DNA of 64,000 nt from Gammaproteobacteria bacterium (GTDB taxonomy: Bacteria; Pseudomonadota; Gammaproteobacteria; Steroidobacterales; Woeseiaceae), in contig JAOTYE010000002.1 in the NCBI GenBank assembly GCA_029862045.1, forward strand, positions 124,001 through 188,000, read 5' to 3'. Numbering within the stretch: position 1 is the first letter of the stretch; every line of letters starts with the position of its first letter. The notes under the pieces are model-generated. The model did no database searches and was not told the DNA's origin. It was given only the letters and a program-made list of their open reading frames with translations. The translations under genes were made by a program, and so were the position numbers. Shown here piece by piece: positions 35,404 through 44,608 of this stretch.

Positions 35404-36597
35404 CTACGGTATTGCGTCTTCCACGATATCCACCCAGAACGGCCTCGGCACGAGAAAGTCCTCGGTCCAGAAATTCAGAAACACGCCGTTCGCATCCTGC
35501 GAGTAGAACAGCGGCGTCTGCAACGCTGTGTGAGTTTCGTCTCCTGCGACAATGAACCGCTTGTAGCGCTTCGGGTGGGCGGCGTTAATTAAGCCGTGTT
35601 CGGTTACAACCAGGTCGCGAAAACCGGCCGGATTGAACAACAGATCGAGGAAGAAACGGTTGGTCAAATCAGCATCGGTCTCGTAAAACGCTTCGCGAAC
35701 GGTGGAATCGTTGTCGAGCCGCCACTTGATGATCTCAGTGCTCTGACCCATGTCGTCGCATTCCGTGCAGCTCGCCGGATAGAACTGGCCGAACTGCCAA
35801 TCGTCTGCGCGCGCCGCGATGTCGTCTACGGCGTCCAGATTTGTCGTCACCGGTCCAGCGTCGTTAAAGACAGTGAGCTTGACCTGATTGTCGTACAGTA
35901 AGCGGACGAGGAACGGGGCGAAGGCCGAAGCGCCCACGCCGCCTGCGCTCGAGCCCGCGACCGTAATCCGGCTGGCATGCGGGAACATTGCCCTGGCCAG
36001 GTCCATGCCGGCGGACTGGTTGCGCATGCCGCGGTGGAAGCGGATCGGTGGGCCAAAGCCCGGTGGCAGCCCCAGTTCGCTTTCGATGAAGGCCTGCCAG
36101 GCCAGATCAGGAACGTCGTTGTCGCCGGTGAAGACCGAGCCGTCACAGTACGGCATATAGACGATCGAATAGTTGGCGAAGGGGTTGTCCTTGGAATTGA
36201 AATCCCAGATGCCCACTGGAGGCGCGGGCGGCTCCTGCGCCTCGGAGAGAACGTTGCAGTTGTAGAAATCCTGCCAGCAAGCACCACCGCCTTGCTCGAA
36301 TATGAGCAGCCGGGACGGGTTGCCCTCCCGCGTAAAAACGGAGTAATCCGTACCCGCTATACAGATCGGACCCGCCCCTCCAGCCGGATCAAAAGTGTGT
36401 TTGGTCCAACCATCGCCAACGTCCGTCGACGATACAGGCGTGAACTGACCCAGGTACTTGTCGACGCCGGCATCACGGAGATCTTGCACCGCTTGCGGAT
36501 TGAGGCCCTTGGGCGCCTTTTTGCCACGCTCGGCGAGTGCAGCGCCAGACATGACAGACAAACAAATGACTACTAACAGAAAGATTATTCTTTTCAT
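35404..36597 (-). CDS. Pectin-acetylesterase/NOTUM-family exported hydrolase
   Basis: 397 residues from MKRIIFLL (ATG at 36597). Signal peptide to about residue 22. Family motifs: FEQGGGACWQDFYNC (oxyanion region), YMPYCDGSVFTGDN, the nucleophile elbow VAGSSAGGVGAS, and GDETHTAL with the likely catalytic His. Bacterial members deacetylate or de-esterify polysaccharides or lipids outside the cell; the exact substrate is unclear. Confidence 0.88.
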   Translation of the reverse strand: MKRIIFLLVVICLSVMSGAALAERGKKAPKGLNPQAVQDLRDAGVDKYLGQFTPVSSTDVGDGWTKHTFDPAGGAGPICIAGTDYSVFTREGNPSRLLIFEQGGGACWQDFYNCNVLSEAQEPPAPPVGIWDFNSKDNPFANYSIVYMPYCDGSVFTGDNDVPDLAWQAFIESELGLPPGFGPPIRFHRGMRNQSAGMDLARAMFPHASRITVAGSSAGGVGASAFAPFLVRLLYDNQVKLTVFNDAGPVTTNLDAVDDIAARADDWQFGQFYPASCTECDDMGQSTEIIKWRLDNDSTVREAFYETDADLTNRFFLDLLFNPAGFRDLVVTEHGLINAAHPKRYKRFIVAGDETHTALQTPLFYSQDANGVFLNFWTEDFLVPRPFWVDIVEDAIP

Positions 36598-36760
36598 TTT
36601 TGGCACCCCGAATGATCGTTATTTCTTGTTCGACAGGATCTTTCGCCGATCAGTATAGAGCAAGCGGATCAATTCTTTCAAAGGGCTCCCCGTGCTTAAC
36701 TTACAGCGACTTCTTAATGTTAATTCGAGGCAAGGAGTTCGGATTCCGTGTCAAGCACGC

Positions 36761-37504
36761 TCAGGGTTTGCGAAACAAGAACGTAAAGCGGTCCGTGTTG
36801 CCGGTGACTGATCGTCGCCCGACTTCGTACTCGAGTTCGTCATCAGCCCGGAAATGTAAGTCAGAGTAATCGACGAACTCGAAGCCGTGCCCCAGCATCT
36901 CTTTGATGACCAGGACGGGATCGATGCGCCGGCGGTTTTCGCCGTCCGCCGGTTCCATGTGACGCCGCGTGTGGTCGACAACGCCGTACAGCCCGCCGTG
37001 CTTCAATGCCTTGAAGACGTTGCGGTTGATTCGGTCGCGGGCGGCCTTGTCGAAGTTATGGATATTGCGGAAGGTCAGCACCATGTCCACGCCGCTGACA
37101 CCAAGGTCGAAGTCGTCGACCTGATAGAACCGGCTGCCTTTAGGCCGGTGGAGGTTGGCCGTGGTTTCCAGAACGTCTACCTGCTCAAAGCCTGGTTCGG
37201 TCAGCACGTTCTCTTTGATCCGGTCGGTACCGATCGCAACATAGAGTTTGCCGTTTTCAGCGAGCACGGGCGCCAGCACACGGGTGTACCAGCCGCCGCC
37301 GGGTAGCAGTTCCAGCACGCGCATGTCGTCGCGCATGCCGAAAAAATTCAGCGTCTGGAGTGGAAGACGGTTCCTGTCTCGTGCACGGTCGGCTTCCGGG
37401 CGCGCTTCGGCGGCCAGCGCAGCCTCTACTTTTGAATCGATCTCATTGGCTGCTAACACGTGGCCGGCCAGGGTCAGTACGGTGATCGCGAGTAATACTT
37501 TCAA
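36761..37504 (-). CDS. Exported class I SAM-dependent methyltransferase-like protein
   Basis: 247 residues. Residues 1-18 are a signal peptide (GHVLA-AN). The SAM motif is VLELLPGGGWYTRVLAPV, followed by methyltransferase motifs VDMVLTFRNIHNF and LKHGGLYGVVDH. Exported methyltransferases of this type recur in this kind of genome although SAM is not known in the periplasm, so either the signal is retained as an anchor or the domain has another role. Divergent from the DUF2089 gene across an AT-rich promoter. Confidence 0.85.
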   Translation of the reverse strand: MKVLLAITVLTLAGHVLAANEIDSKVEAALAAEARPEADRARDRNRLPLQTLNFFGMRDDMRVLELLPGGGWYTRVLAPVLAENGKLYVAIGTDRIKENVLTEPGFEQVDVLETTANLHRPKGSRFYQVDDFDLGVSGVDMVLTFRNIHNFDKAARDRINRNVFKALKHGGLYGVVDHTRRHMEPADGENRRRIDPVLVIKEMLGHGFEFVDYSDLHFRADDELEYEVGRRSVTGNTDRFTFLFRKP

Positions 37505-37582
37505 GGGCTTGCTCCGCCAGATAAATGCAGCGCCGATGGTAGCACCGATGCTCCTTGCTTCCGACCTTAAGTAAAATTAAGC

Positions 37583-37610
37583 TTGACCTAAATATTATTG
37601 TCAATATAAT
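37583..37610 (+). promoter_or_regulatory. Strong sigma-70 promoter of the DUF2089 operon
   Basis: TTGACC at 37583-37588 and TATAAT at 37605-37610 with a 16-base spacer, 39 bases before the ATG at 37649. Confidence 0.75.
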
Positions 37611-37626
37611 TAAAGTTAACTTTAAT
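37609..37626 (+). promoter_or_regulatory. 18-bp perfect palindrome overlapping the -10, candidate operator
   Basis: ATTAAAGTTAACTTTAAT reads identically on both strands. It starts in the last two bases of the -10 hexamer and covers the start site. Such a position means repression when bound; the HTH product of the gene it precedes is the obvious candidate. Confidence 0.65.
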
Positions 37627-37648
37627 ATTAATTAGATATGGGAGGCCC

Positions 37649-37966
37649 ATGGCCGATTCGTGGTTTGAAAAGCTCTCGGAGGAGGATGCGTCCTTCATCA
37701 AAAGGTTCGTATTGGCCTCCGGCTCGCTCAAGGACCTCGCCAAAGCCTACGGCATCAGCTACCCAACGGTGCGCTTACGCCTGGACCGCTTGATTGAAAA
37801 AATCAAAGTGCTGGATAGCCAGGAGATTGTCTCCGAGTTCGAGCGCACGCTGCGTGCCCGCTATGCCGAGGGCAAGATCGACATGGCAACGTTAAAAGCG
37901 TTGCTCAAGGCACATCAGGACGAAATGGAAAAACAATCCGACTCAGGAAGGAGACGGCAGCGATGA
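37649..37966 (+). CDS. DUF2089 helix-turn-helix regulator
   Basis: 105 residues. A helix-turn-helix is visible in FIKRFVLASGSLKDLAKAYGISYPTVRLRLDRL (about 17-49), then a helical C-terminal part. The family is annotated as a DNA-binding protein of unknown role. The stop overlaps the start of the membrane-protein gene (ATGA at 37963), so both are made together, and it is probably autoregulated through the palindrome. Confidence 0.85.
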   Translation: MADSWFEKLSEEDASFIKRFVLASGSLKDLAKAYGISYPTVRLRLDRLIEKIKVLDSQEIVSEFERTLRARYAEGKIDMATLKALLKAHQDEMEKQSDSGRRRQR

Positions 37967-38781
37967 AATACCTACTTATCTTATTAGCTTTATTGTCAGC
38001 CTCGTTGCAGGCGGAAGAACTGGTCCGTGCCGTGTCGTTTGCAGAGGAACCGTTGACCATTACGGCTGTGACGGGCGAACCACTGCAACTGCTGATCGAG
38101 TTGGACGATCCAGGCGTCACCTTGCCAGTCTATGCCCTGCAAGGAATGGTTCGTTATGACGGCGTGGAGGGCGATGGCTTTCTGCAAATGGACAATCATT
38201 TCGGCGCTATGGGCACGTTCTTCACCAAGAGCCTGGCAGCGGCGGGCCCACTCGGCAAACTATCCGGCAGCTCGGATTGGCGACCGTTTGTGTTGCCCTT
38301 CTACGCCAACACCGGCGATCAGGCCGACGGCGCGTCGCCGCTTCCTGAGAAACTTACGCTCTCGCTGTATCTGCCGGGCTCGGGGAGCGTATCGATTGGT
38401 GAGGTCGGACTGTATCAATACGCAAGCGGCGAAGATCCGCTGGGGTTGAGCGGGCAATGGTTTGGCAACCGCAGTGCCGGGCTGCTGGGCGGGATTGGCG
38501 GTGGCCTGATTGGTCTGTGGGGCGCGTTGATTGGCATCCTTGCTTCACGCGGAAAGGCACGGCGCTTCGTACTCGCTTCGGCAAATGCGCTCTTTGTCAT
38601 CGGTATTGCCAGCCTTGTCGGCGGCATGGTGGCATTAGCTACCGCGCAGCCCTATGCGGTCTACTATCCTTTGTTGTTGATCGGCATCATCCTTGCCGTC
38701 GTGTTCGGCAAGATGCGTGGCAGCTTGTCGGCCCGATACGAGCAACTCGAACTGCAAAAAATGCAGTCGATGGACATTTGA
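37963..38781 (+). CDS. Membrane protein with an exported N-terminal domain, partner of the DUF2089 regulator
   Basis: 272 residues. Signal peptide about 1-18, an exported beta-rich domain (20-165), then three hydrophobic segments (about 175-200, 207-226, 232-250) and a short cytoplasmic helix ending the protein. Nothing matches a known enzyme. Its coupling to the HTH gene suggests a membrane sensor that controls, or is controlled by, the regulator. Confidence 0.8.
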   Translation: MKYLLILLALLSASLQAEELVRAVSFAEEPLTITAVTGEPLQLLIELDDPGVTLPVYALQGMVRYDGVEGDGFLQMDNHFGAMGTFFTKSLAAAGPLGKLSGSSDWRPFVLPFYANTGDQADGASPLPEKLTLSLYLPGSGSVSIGEVGLYQYASGEDPLGLSGQWFGNRSAGLLGGIGGGLIGLWGALIGILASRGKARRFVLASANALFVIGIASLVGGMVALATAQPYAVYYPLLLIGIILAVVFGKMRGSLSARYEQLELQKMQSMDI

Positions 38782-38848
38782 AATAATGGTTTAAGGCGCT
38801 AGTTTTTGTGGAAAAAACCGCGATGCGCCCGCGGGTACTATCTCGGAC

Positions 38849-40330
38849 ATGGCATCAAGAAAACCCTACCTCTCCAAGTCCAAACTCATCTCGGCCTGGC
38901 AGTGCCCGAAGAAACTGCACCTGGAGAAACACCACCCCGAGGTTGGTGAGATAACTGATCAAATGGAGTCGTTGTTTGCAACTGGCCATCAGGTGGGTGC
39001 GGTCGCCCAACAACTCTACGGCACACCCGACTCGGTCGAGATTCCGTTCAATCGCAAGATGAGCCTGATGGTTCGTGAGACGGAAACCCTCATCGATCAG
39101 GGTGCCGATATCCCGATTTTCGAGGCGACATTTCAGCACGACGGCGTATTAATTCGGGTCGATGTGCTGATCCCGGATGGTGACGGGTGGCGCGCAATCG
39201 AGGTCAAGGCCTCGACCTCGGTCAAGGATTATCACGTGCTCGATTGCGCGATTCAGGACTGGGTCATGCGCCATGTCGGATTATCGATTACGTCCATCTC
39301 GCTCGCCCACATCAACAACCGGTTCGTGTACGGAGGGGAGGGTGATTACGACGGGCTATTGGTTGAACACGATCTCACTGACGAGGTCCGTACGCTCGAG
39401 CCGCGCGTCATCGAACTGATCGCCAAAGCGCGTGATGCTGTCACGGGCCCGATGCCGGATATCAACGTCGGAGCACAATGCAGCAAACCCTACGAGTGTC
39501 AGTTTCAATCGCATTGCTGGCCAAATGAAACAGAATACCCAATCAGAGGTTTGGGCGGCAGCAAAGCGAGGCTCGGCAACTACGTTGCACTCGGAGCCCG
39601 CGACATACGCGATGTCGATGTGAACAGCATTACGGCTGCCACCCAACAACGTATTCATCGGGTGACGTGCGAAGGAGAGCCCGAGGTACTCGATGGCGGC
39701 CGGCAGACGCTCGAGTCGTTGCCGTACCCGCGTTACTACCTGGATTTCGAAACGATTGGTCCGGCCGTGCCGATCTGGCCCGGTACCCGGCCGTACGCAA
39801 CCATCCCGGTGCAATGGTCCTGCCATATCGATGACGGTGCAGGGGATGGCTCCGTCGACAGCCTGCGTCATGAAGAATTCCTCGACCTGTCGGGCAAGGC
39901 GCCGATGCGGGCGTTGGCTGAGAAGATGATCGCGTGTTTAGGCGAGTCGGGGCCGGTGCTGATGTACACGAACTATGAAGAGGGCGTAATCAAGGGCCTG
40001 ATCGACCGATTCCCGGACCTTGCCGTGCCGTTGCAGAAGATCATCCACCGCCTGTTTGATTTGCATCCGGTGGTCAAGACGAACTACTACCACCCGAAGA
40101 TGCTGGGTTCGTGGTCGATCAAGGCCGTATTGCCGTGCATTGCGCCGCACATGAACTATGCCGAACTTGAGGGCATTAGTGAGGGCATGGGTGCGTCGGA
40201 TGGGTTTATCGAGGCCATCAACCCCGAGACTGATTGGGTACGCAAAGCCGAGCTTGAGGAGCAGCTACTGCGCTACTGCAAATTCGATACCGAGGCGATG
40301 GTGGAGATCGTGCGGTTTTTTTCCAGGTGA
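38849..40330 (+). CDS. DUF2779 protein: Cas4/RecB-like Fe-S nuclease fused to a DEDD exonuclease-like domain
   Basis: 493 residues. N-terminal half: Cys19 (SAWQCPKKL), Asp105 (IRVDVL), the E-x-K of AIEVKAS (Glu118, Lys120), and a Cys cluster Cys211, Cys217, Cys223, the four-cysteine plus D-ExK layout of Cas4/AddB iron-sulfur nucleases. C-terminal half is DUF2779, with YLDFET, a central TNYEEGV segment and YCKFDTEAM, an RNase-H-like DEDD exonuclease set. Role unknown; DNA repair or restriction of incoming DNA are possibilities. No CRISPR or toxin-antitoxin gene is adjacent. Single gene. Confidence 0.88.
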   Translation: MASRKPYLSKSKLISAWQCPKKLHLEKHHPEVGEITDQMESLFATGHQVGAVAQQLYGTPDSVEIPFNRKMSLMVRETETLIDQGADIPIFEATFQHDGVLIRVDVLIPDGDGWRAIEVKASTSVKDYHVLDCAIQDWVMRHVGLSITSISLAHINNRFVYGGEGDYDGLLVEHDLTDEVRTLEPRVIELIAKARDAVTGPMPDINVGAQCSKPYECQFQSHCWPNETEYPIRGLGGSKARLGNYVALGARDIRDVDVNSITAATQQRIHRVTCEGEPEVLDGGRQTLESLPYPRYYLDFETIGPAVPIWPGTRPYATIPVQWSCHIDDGAGDGSVDSLRHEEFLDLSGKAPMRALAEKMIACLGESGPVLMYTNYEEGVIKGLIDRFPDLAVPLQKIIHRLFDLHPVVKTNYYHPKMLGSWSIKAVLPCIAPHMNYAELEGISEGMGASDGFIEAINPETDWVRKAELEEQLLRYCKFDTEAMVEIVRFFSR

Positions 40331-40368
40331 CGCGTTCAAGTCGTCGTGACGTCCTTGTCTCAGGAAGA

Positions 40369-41739
40369 CTAATTGAAGCTGTTGGCGTAGATACTGTAGT
40401 GATCGCCGTCAAACTGCGTCCACACGACTAACGCGTCACCGCTCGGATTCATCACGATCGTCGGCGCATGAGCCTCATACCATCTGGCAGATGGTCCGTT
40501 CTCGAACTCGAGTGACAATTGCGGTCCCCATCCCTCTTGCGGTTCGTACATTGCCGCGAAAATGCTATCCGTCTCACCATCGAACTGACGCCACACAGCT
40601 ATCGCATTGCCATTGGCATCAGTCGCTACTTGTGGAAAACCGGCGATTCCATCCAGATGGTCAATTGTCTGCGGATCGTCCCAAACGCCGTTGCTATGCC
40701 GACGCGTCGCGTAAATATCGGTCGTCGATCCATTGTCCTGTTCCCAAACGACGATCGCATCGCCGTCGGCAGCCAACGCCAATGACGAGCGTCCTGGTAC
40801 GCCATCGCTGAGGCCTATCTCCACCGCCTCGGCCCATCCGGTATTTGCCTCGAAACGGCTGGAATAGAGCCCATGACCCGCATTGTCGAAATGCCGCCAC
40901 GTGGCCAGGCCATTACCAATGGAATCCAGCGCCACCGCATAAACGTAAGCGGCCCCATCCAGTGACTCGACTGCCTCCGCCACGTTCCAGCCGATGCCAT
41001 TCGTAAAGCGACTCGAAACCAAATCGTTGTTGCCCGACGGTGGCCGATCCAACCAGGTAGCAATACCATTACCTGCCGCATCAATTGCAACATCCGGAAG
41101 CGATACCAGGTCGTCAGCCTGGTCAATTGCCAGCCCCGCTTCCCAACCGGTTTCTGGCGTGAAGCGATTGCTTGCGATTGACTTCACACCGAGGTTGTCC
41201 ATCTGTTGCCAGACAGCGATCGCGGTGCCGTCAGTGTTCATAGCCACCTGCGGAAATTCCTGGTGACCCGCCGCTCCCAGCGTCTGTGCGTTGCTCCAAC
41301 CGACTTCGTCCGTGTAGGTATTCGCGTAAATGTGCTGACCGCTGTTGTCGGCGGCAACTTCGGTCCAAACAACGACCACGTCTCCGCGGTTGCTTGCCGC
41401 CAGCTGCGGTGAGAACGCATCACCGCTGATACCGTCGATTATCTGCGGAGGGGTCCAGGCACCGCCTGGCGTGTAACGACTGACATATATCCTGCGGCCA
41501 CCGCGAGATGCAACACCGGCTTGCCAGACCGCCAACGCATCGCCCTGATCAAAGAGCATGACCTGCGCATCGTTTGCCGGTACATCCTGGGCCTCCACGA
41601 GCGTGGCGGTGCCCCAGCTTTTCTCAGGACTGGTCAGAACATCATTGCGGCCAGGGCCGCCCGAATCACTTGAACATGACGCAAGGCACGAGATTGACGC
41701 AGTTACGCCCAACAAGAACCATAGTTGTGTAATTCGCAT
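40369..41739 (-). CDS. Lipoprotein with tandem beta-propeller-like repeats
   Basis: 456 residues. Lipobox CLASC. The body has seven or eight repeats of about 50 residues, each containing a version of A..D..GNAIAVWRQ.DG..D.I.A and an aromatic GW segment, ending again ALVVWTQFDGDHYSIYAN. This matches a secreted beta-propeller with repeated W motifs. It could bind a surface polymer or partner protein. No catalytic residues are seen. Single gene. Confidence 0.82.
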   Translation of the reverse strand: MRITQLWFLLGVTASISCLASCSSDSGGPGRNDVLTSPEKSWGTATLVEAQDVPANDAQVMLFDQGDALAVWQAGVASRGGRRIYVSRYTPGGAWTPPQIIDGISGDAFSPQLAASNRGDVVVVWTEVAADNSGQHIYANTYTDEVGWSNAQTLGAAGHQEFPQVAMNTDGTAIAVWQQMDNLGVKSIASNRFTPETGWEAGLAIDQADDLVSLPDVAIDAAGNGIATWLDRPPSGNNDLVSSRFTNGIGWNVAEAVESLDGAAYVYAVALDSIGNGLATWRHFDNAGHGLYSSRFEANTGWAEAVEIGLSDGVPGRSSLALAADGDAIVVWEQDNGSTTDIYATRRHSNGVWDDPQTIDHLDGIAGFPQVATDANGNAIAVWRQFDGETDSIFAAMYEPQEGWGPQLSLEFENGPSARWYEAHAPTIVMNPSGDALVVWTQFDGDHYSIYANSFN

Positions 41740-41887
41740 GGTGTGCCTCGCTTTGCTGCAGGATCAGCCGACTAAGACCGTCACAGAGACAGAGTATACA
41801 GTCTCGATCTCGTCCCTATGTATGTGGCGGGGCGAGTCGGCTCAATGAGCAACGTAGTCCCACGCCGAGACACAATAATCAGTCGTC

Positions 41888-42616
41888 CTAATGCCGGACG
41901 CGTTCGATCACAATCTCGGCAACGGGATCACTCCAACCATGCACTTGAGGTTTAAGATCGACACCTCCGTGGATGCCAACGTGGGGAATGACAGTTCCCT
42001 CTTCAGTCAGCAGAGGATCGGTCATTCCTGTTCCCATGTCGTCTGACGAGACACCGATGAGGCCCTGGCAAGGCGGTACCATATCTGCAAAGTCTTCTGT
42101 GTTCGTCTCAGTTCTGGCATCGTACGCAACGGCGTAGACGGTCCGCTTTTTCACCGGTAGCCTTACCGTATCAATACCCATAAATCCATCGTTGGTGCAG
42201 ATCAACATACTGACAATGGACAAATATCTTGCGTTCCCGTGAGGTGAAATCGTGAAACTCGCCGAGCTTTCAAACGGCGTTCCGCCCGGATTATTGGCCG
42301 GGACGATTGGGGCCGTGCCTTCTACCCATTGCCGTACATAGACGTCGCCGGCGAGAGCTGTGACGAGCGGCTCATTGTTGCCATTCTCCGCGATCGCCTG
42401 TATCTCCGCACTCGCTTCTTCTCCAAGATCGAAAATTCCTGTTCTGTTGTTATGAACAACCAGTACGGGCGGCGTAAACGGTTGTCCCGGCGTGAGATTG
42501 GTGATGGTTACTTTGTACTTATTGCCTCCCGAGGCCATGGCCAGTGCAGGCAGCAGCAGGAGCGAGGCCATGCCGAACAGCGTATATGTGATGCGGGTCT
42601 TCTTTATTACATGCAT
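41888..42616 (-). CDS. Exported spondin-domain protein
   Basis: 242 residues with a signal peptide (to about residue 29). YKVTITNLTPGQPFTPPVLV and the following HNNRTGIFDLGEEAS with GNARYLSIVSMLICTNDGF match the bacterial spondin_N domain, an adhesin-like beta sandwich also found in animal F-spondin. The start is preceded by GGGGAT. Confidence 0.85.
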   Translation of the reverse strand: MHVIKKTRITYTLFGMASLLLLPALAMASGGNKYKVTITNLTPGQPFTPPVLVVHNNRTGIFDLGEEASAEIQAIAENGNNEPLVTALAGDVYVRQWVEGTAPIVPANNPGGTPFESSASFTISPHGNARYLSIVSMLICTNDGFMGIDTVRLPVKKRTVYAVAYDARTETNTEDFADMVPPCQGLIGVSSDDMGTGMTDPLLTEEGTVIPHVGIHGGVDLKPQVHGWSDPVAEIVIERVRH

Positions 42617-42765
42617 TAGTAAATCCCCCAGGTATTGAGACGATTCACTGCGAATCGGCTCTTGCTTTTTTAGAGATTGCTAATGCGAAACTAACAGGCG
42701 AACATCACGAATCTGTCACGAAGGCATTCAGATTCTGTCTCGAAGTGATTACGGGGAGGCTAAGG

Positions 42766-42993
42766 TCAGAAAACTGCTCGAACAAGGAGCAAAAAGCCGA
42801 GCGCCGCCAGTGGGATGCCGACGATAGCGCCGACAACAGTGAGCGTGATCGTGACGCCGGCAGCCATTAAGCCGATACCTAACAGGGCGCAAAGTAAGCG
42901 ACCAACAACACCAAGAATAAAGGTCACTAGTCGCCAGATCGCGTAGAACGGCCACAAGAGTATGGGTACATGATTATCTGTTGAATCGTTCAT
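42766..42993 (-). CDS. Small two-helix membrane protein
   Basis: 75 residues: a short polar start, then hydrophobic segments at about 12-30 and 33-72, with glycine-rich GIGLMAAGVTITLTVVGAIVG. No family recognised. Between the spondin and alpha/beta-hydrolase genes on the same strand, separate from both. Confidence 0.65.
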   Translation of the reverse strand: MNDSTDNHVPILLWPFYAIWRLVTFILGVVGRLLCALLGIGLMAAGVTITLTVVGAIVGIPLAALGFLLLVRAVF

Positions 42994-43068
42994 TTTCGAA
43001 GCCCATGGCGATCGGAATTATTGCCAGAGATTGTATTCCATATTCTGGCACCGTGGCGACAGCACGAC

Positions 43069-44508
43069 CTAGCGCTCACTAAGCCACTCCGTCAGGTAAC
43101 GCGCTTGATACGCCGCAAACGGGTTGTAGCGTGTGCGCAGGAAGTAGTCCGACGTCAGGAGCAACACGCCTTGTTCACCGCGGGGTGCGAGAGCGCCAAA
43201 AACTACACGGGGATTGTTCTTATCCATGCCTGAGGCATCGCCGTAAACCTCGTCATCGGCGCGAAACGGTATCGCGATATGCGACAACGAATAGATCTGC
43301 GGTGGCCACACCAGATTTGTCGAATCCACGTTAGCCTGAGTCTCGCCCGCTGCCAGTGTCAGTGAATCGATTTCGGGTCCGGATTGGTTACGGTTTTTCA
43401 GAACAGTCACGCCAAAATCCAACGGCGCGAGCGACTCGAAGTACTCAACAGAGTCCGCAGGTTGGTCTTTCATCAGGTGCAACAGTGTGCTGTTGCGATT
43501 GACGTCGTAAATAATCAGTTCGCTACCGTTGGCGGGCAACCTGTTGTACAGACTGGTTACGATGGCGCGCGCACCGACCGTGTTATCGACCACGGACTGA
43601 AACGTGAGTATCGGCGGCAACTGGCCCGCTTCAATCGGATCTTCTAACAGTTTGTGTGCGCGTTTCGAGACTTCGTAAACCTCCCAGGCGGCGCGTTTTG
43701 GGAACGAGGTAAACTTGAACGGATCAATCTCGGGCAGTACCGAGAGCCACTGGAACTTCTCGAAGTACGGTATCCAGGAAACCGCCTGATGCCAGTCCAT
43801 GACCGCGGCGAACGGGCTTACGGCGATGGCTGGCGACATCAACACAAGGCCATTCGGGCAGGGCAAAGCGGCGTCCTCATTGCAACGAAGTGCGTAGTCA
43901 ACTGCCAACAGGCCACCATTCGAATAACCGACCAGCAGCAAGGACTGATCGCTGCCTTCGCGGCTCATCGCGTGCCTGACTGCTATACGAACCGCGGCAG
44001 ACCAGTCTTCCCAGCGAGCCTGCAACAGCCCACCGACAGCAAACCCGTGCCCGGGCATACGCGGGGCGACGACGTTGTAACCAGCCCCCGCCAGCGTCTG
44101 CGCCGTTGCCAGCATCGAATAGGGGGAATCTGTGAGACCGTGCAGCAGCACGGCAACGCCGCGCGGCGAGGGCACCGACATTTCGAAGGAACGATTCCAG
44201 TTGCTGGAATAGTTGCCGGGGAACGTCAGGCTGGCGGCCGAATAGCGATCCGCGCGGCTGCCGGGTCGTGCTTCGCTGTCAATCTTCCCGGCCAGCTCGA
44301 TCGCGAGCTTTTTCTCGATCGCTATATAGGCCGACCAATCGGTTTGCTCTTCCTGTGCCGCGCTGAATTCATTCTCGAATCTAATTCGGTATTCGGGCCC
44401 CAGAGGCGGAAACCGCCTGGCATCGAATGCGCGGCCAAAATAGATCGTTAGCAACAGCACGATCAGAACCGTAGCGATCCATTTGCCGATTCTGAGCGCG
44501 ATTGGCAT
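43069..44508 (-). CDS. Membrane-anchored alpha/beta hydrolase
   Basis: 479 residues from the ATG at 44508 (a TTG start at 44514 is possible). N-terminal membrane anchor (about 5-25). GVAVLLHGLTDSPYSM is the oxyanion HG motif, VGYSNGGLLAV carries the nucleophile Ser, and the acid and His lie in the C-terminal half. It probably cleaves an ester (lipase/monoglyceride-lipase-like) in the periplasm. Confidence 0.85.
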   Translation of the reverse strand: MPIALRIGKWIATVLIVLLLTIYFGRAFDARRFPPLGPEYRIRFENEFSAAQEEQTDWSAYIAIEKKLAIELAGKIDSEARPGSRADRYSAASLTFPGNYSSNWNRSFEMSVPSPRGVAVLLHGLTDSPYSMLATAQTLAGAGYNVVAPRMPGHGFAVGGLLQARWEDWSAAVRIAVRHAMSREGSDQSLLLVGYSNGGLLAVDYALRCNEDAALPCPNGLVLMSPAIAVSPFAAVMDWHQAVSWIPYFEKFQWLSVLPEIDPFKFTSFPKRAAWEVYEVSKRAHKLLEDPIEAGQLPPILTFQSVVDNTVGARAIVTSLYNRLPANGSELIIYDVNRNSTLLHLMKDQPADSVEYFESLAPLDFGVTVLKNRNQSGPEIDSLTLAAGETQANVDSTNLVWPPQIYSLSHIAIPFRADDEVYGDASGMDKNNPRVVFGALAPRGEQGVLLLTSDYFLRTRYNPFAAYQARYLTEWLSER

Positions 44509-44608
44509 CGCCAAAATACTAGCAGGCTCGGTTGACTGGCGCGATCACTGGTACTCACTATACTGATCCTTCGGAAGCGTGATTGATTCAAAACGGAAGG
44601 ACCGCTAA

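Noticed and set aside
37567-37581. Two TTAAG copies upstream of the DUF2089 promoter as a PmrA-type box
   Set aside because: Spacing is 10, not 11, with only two copies; weaker than the array at 62236.
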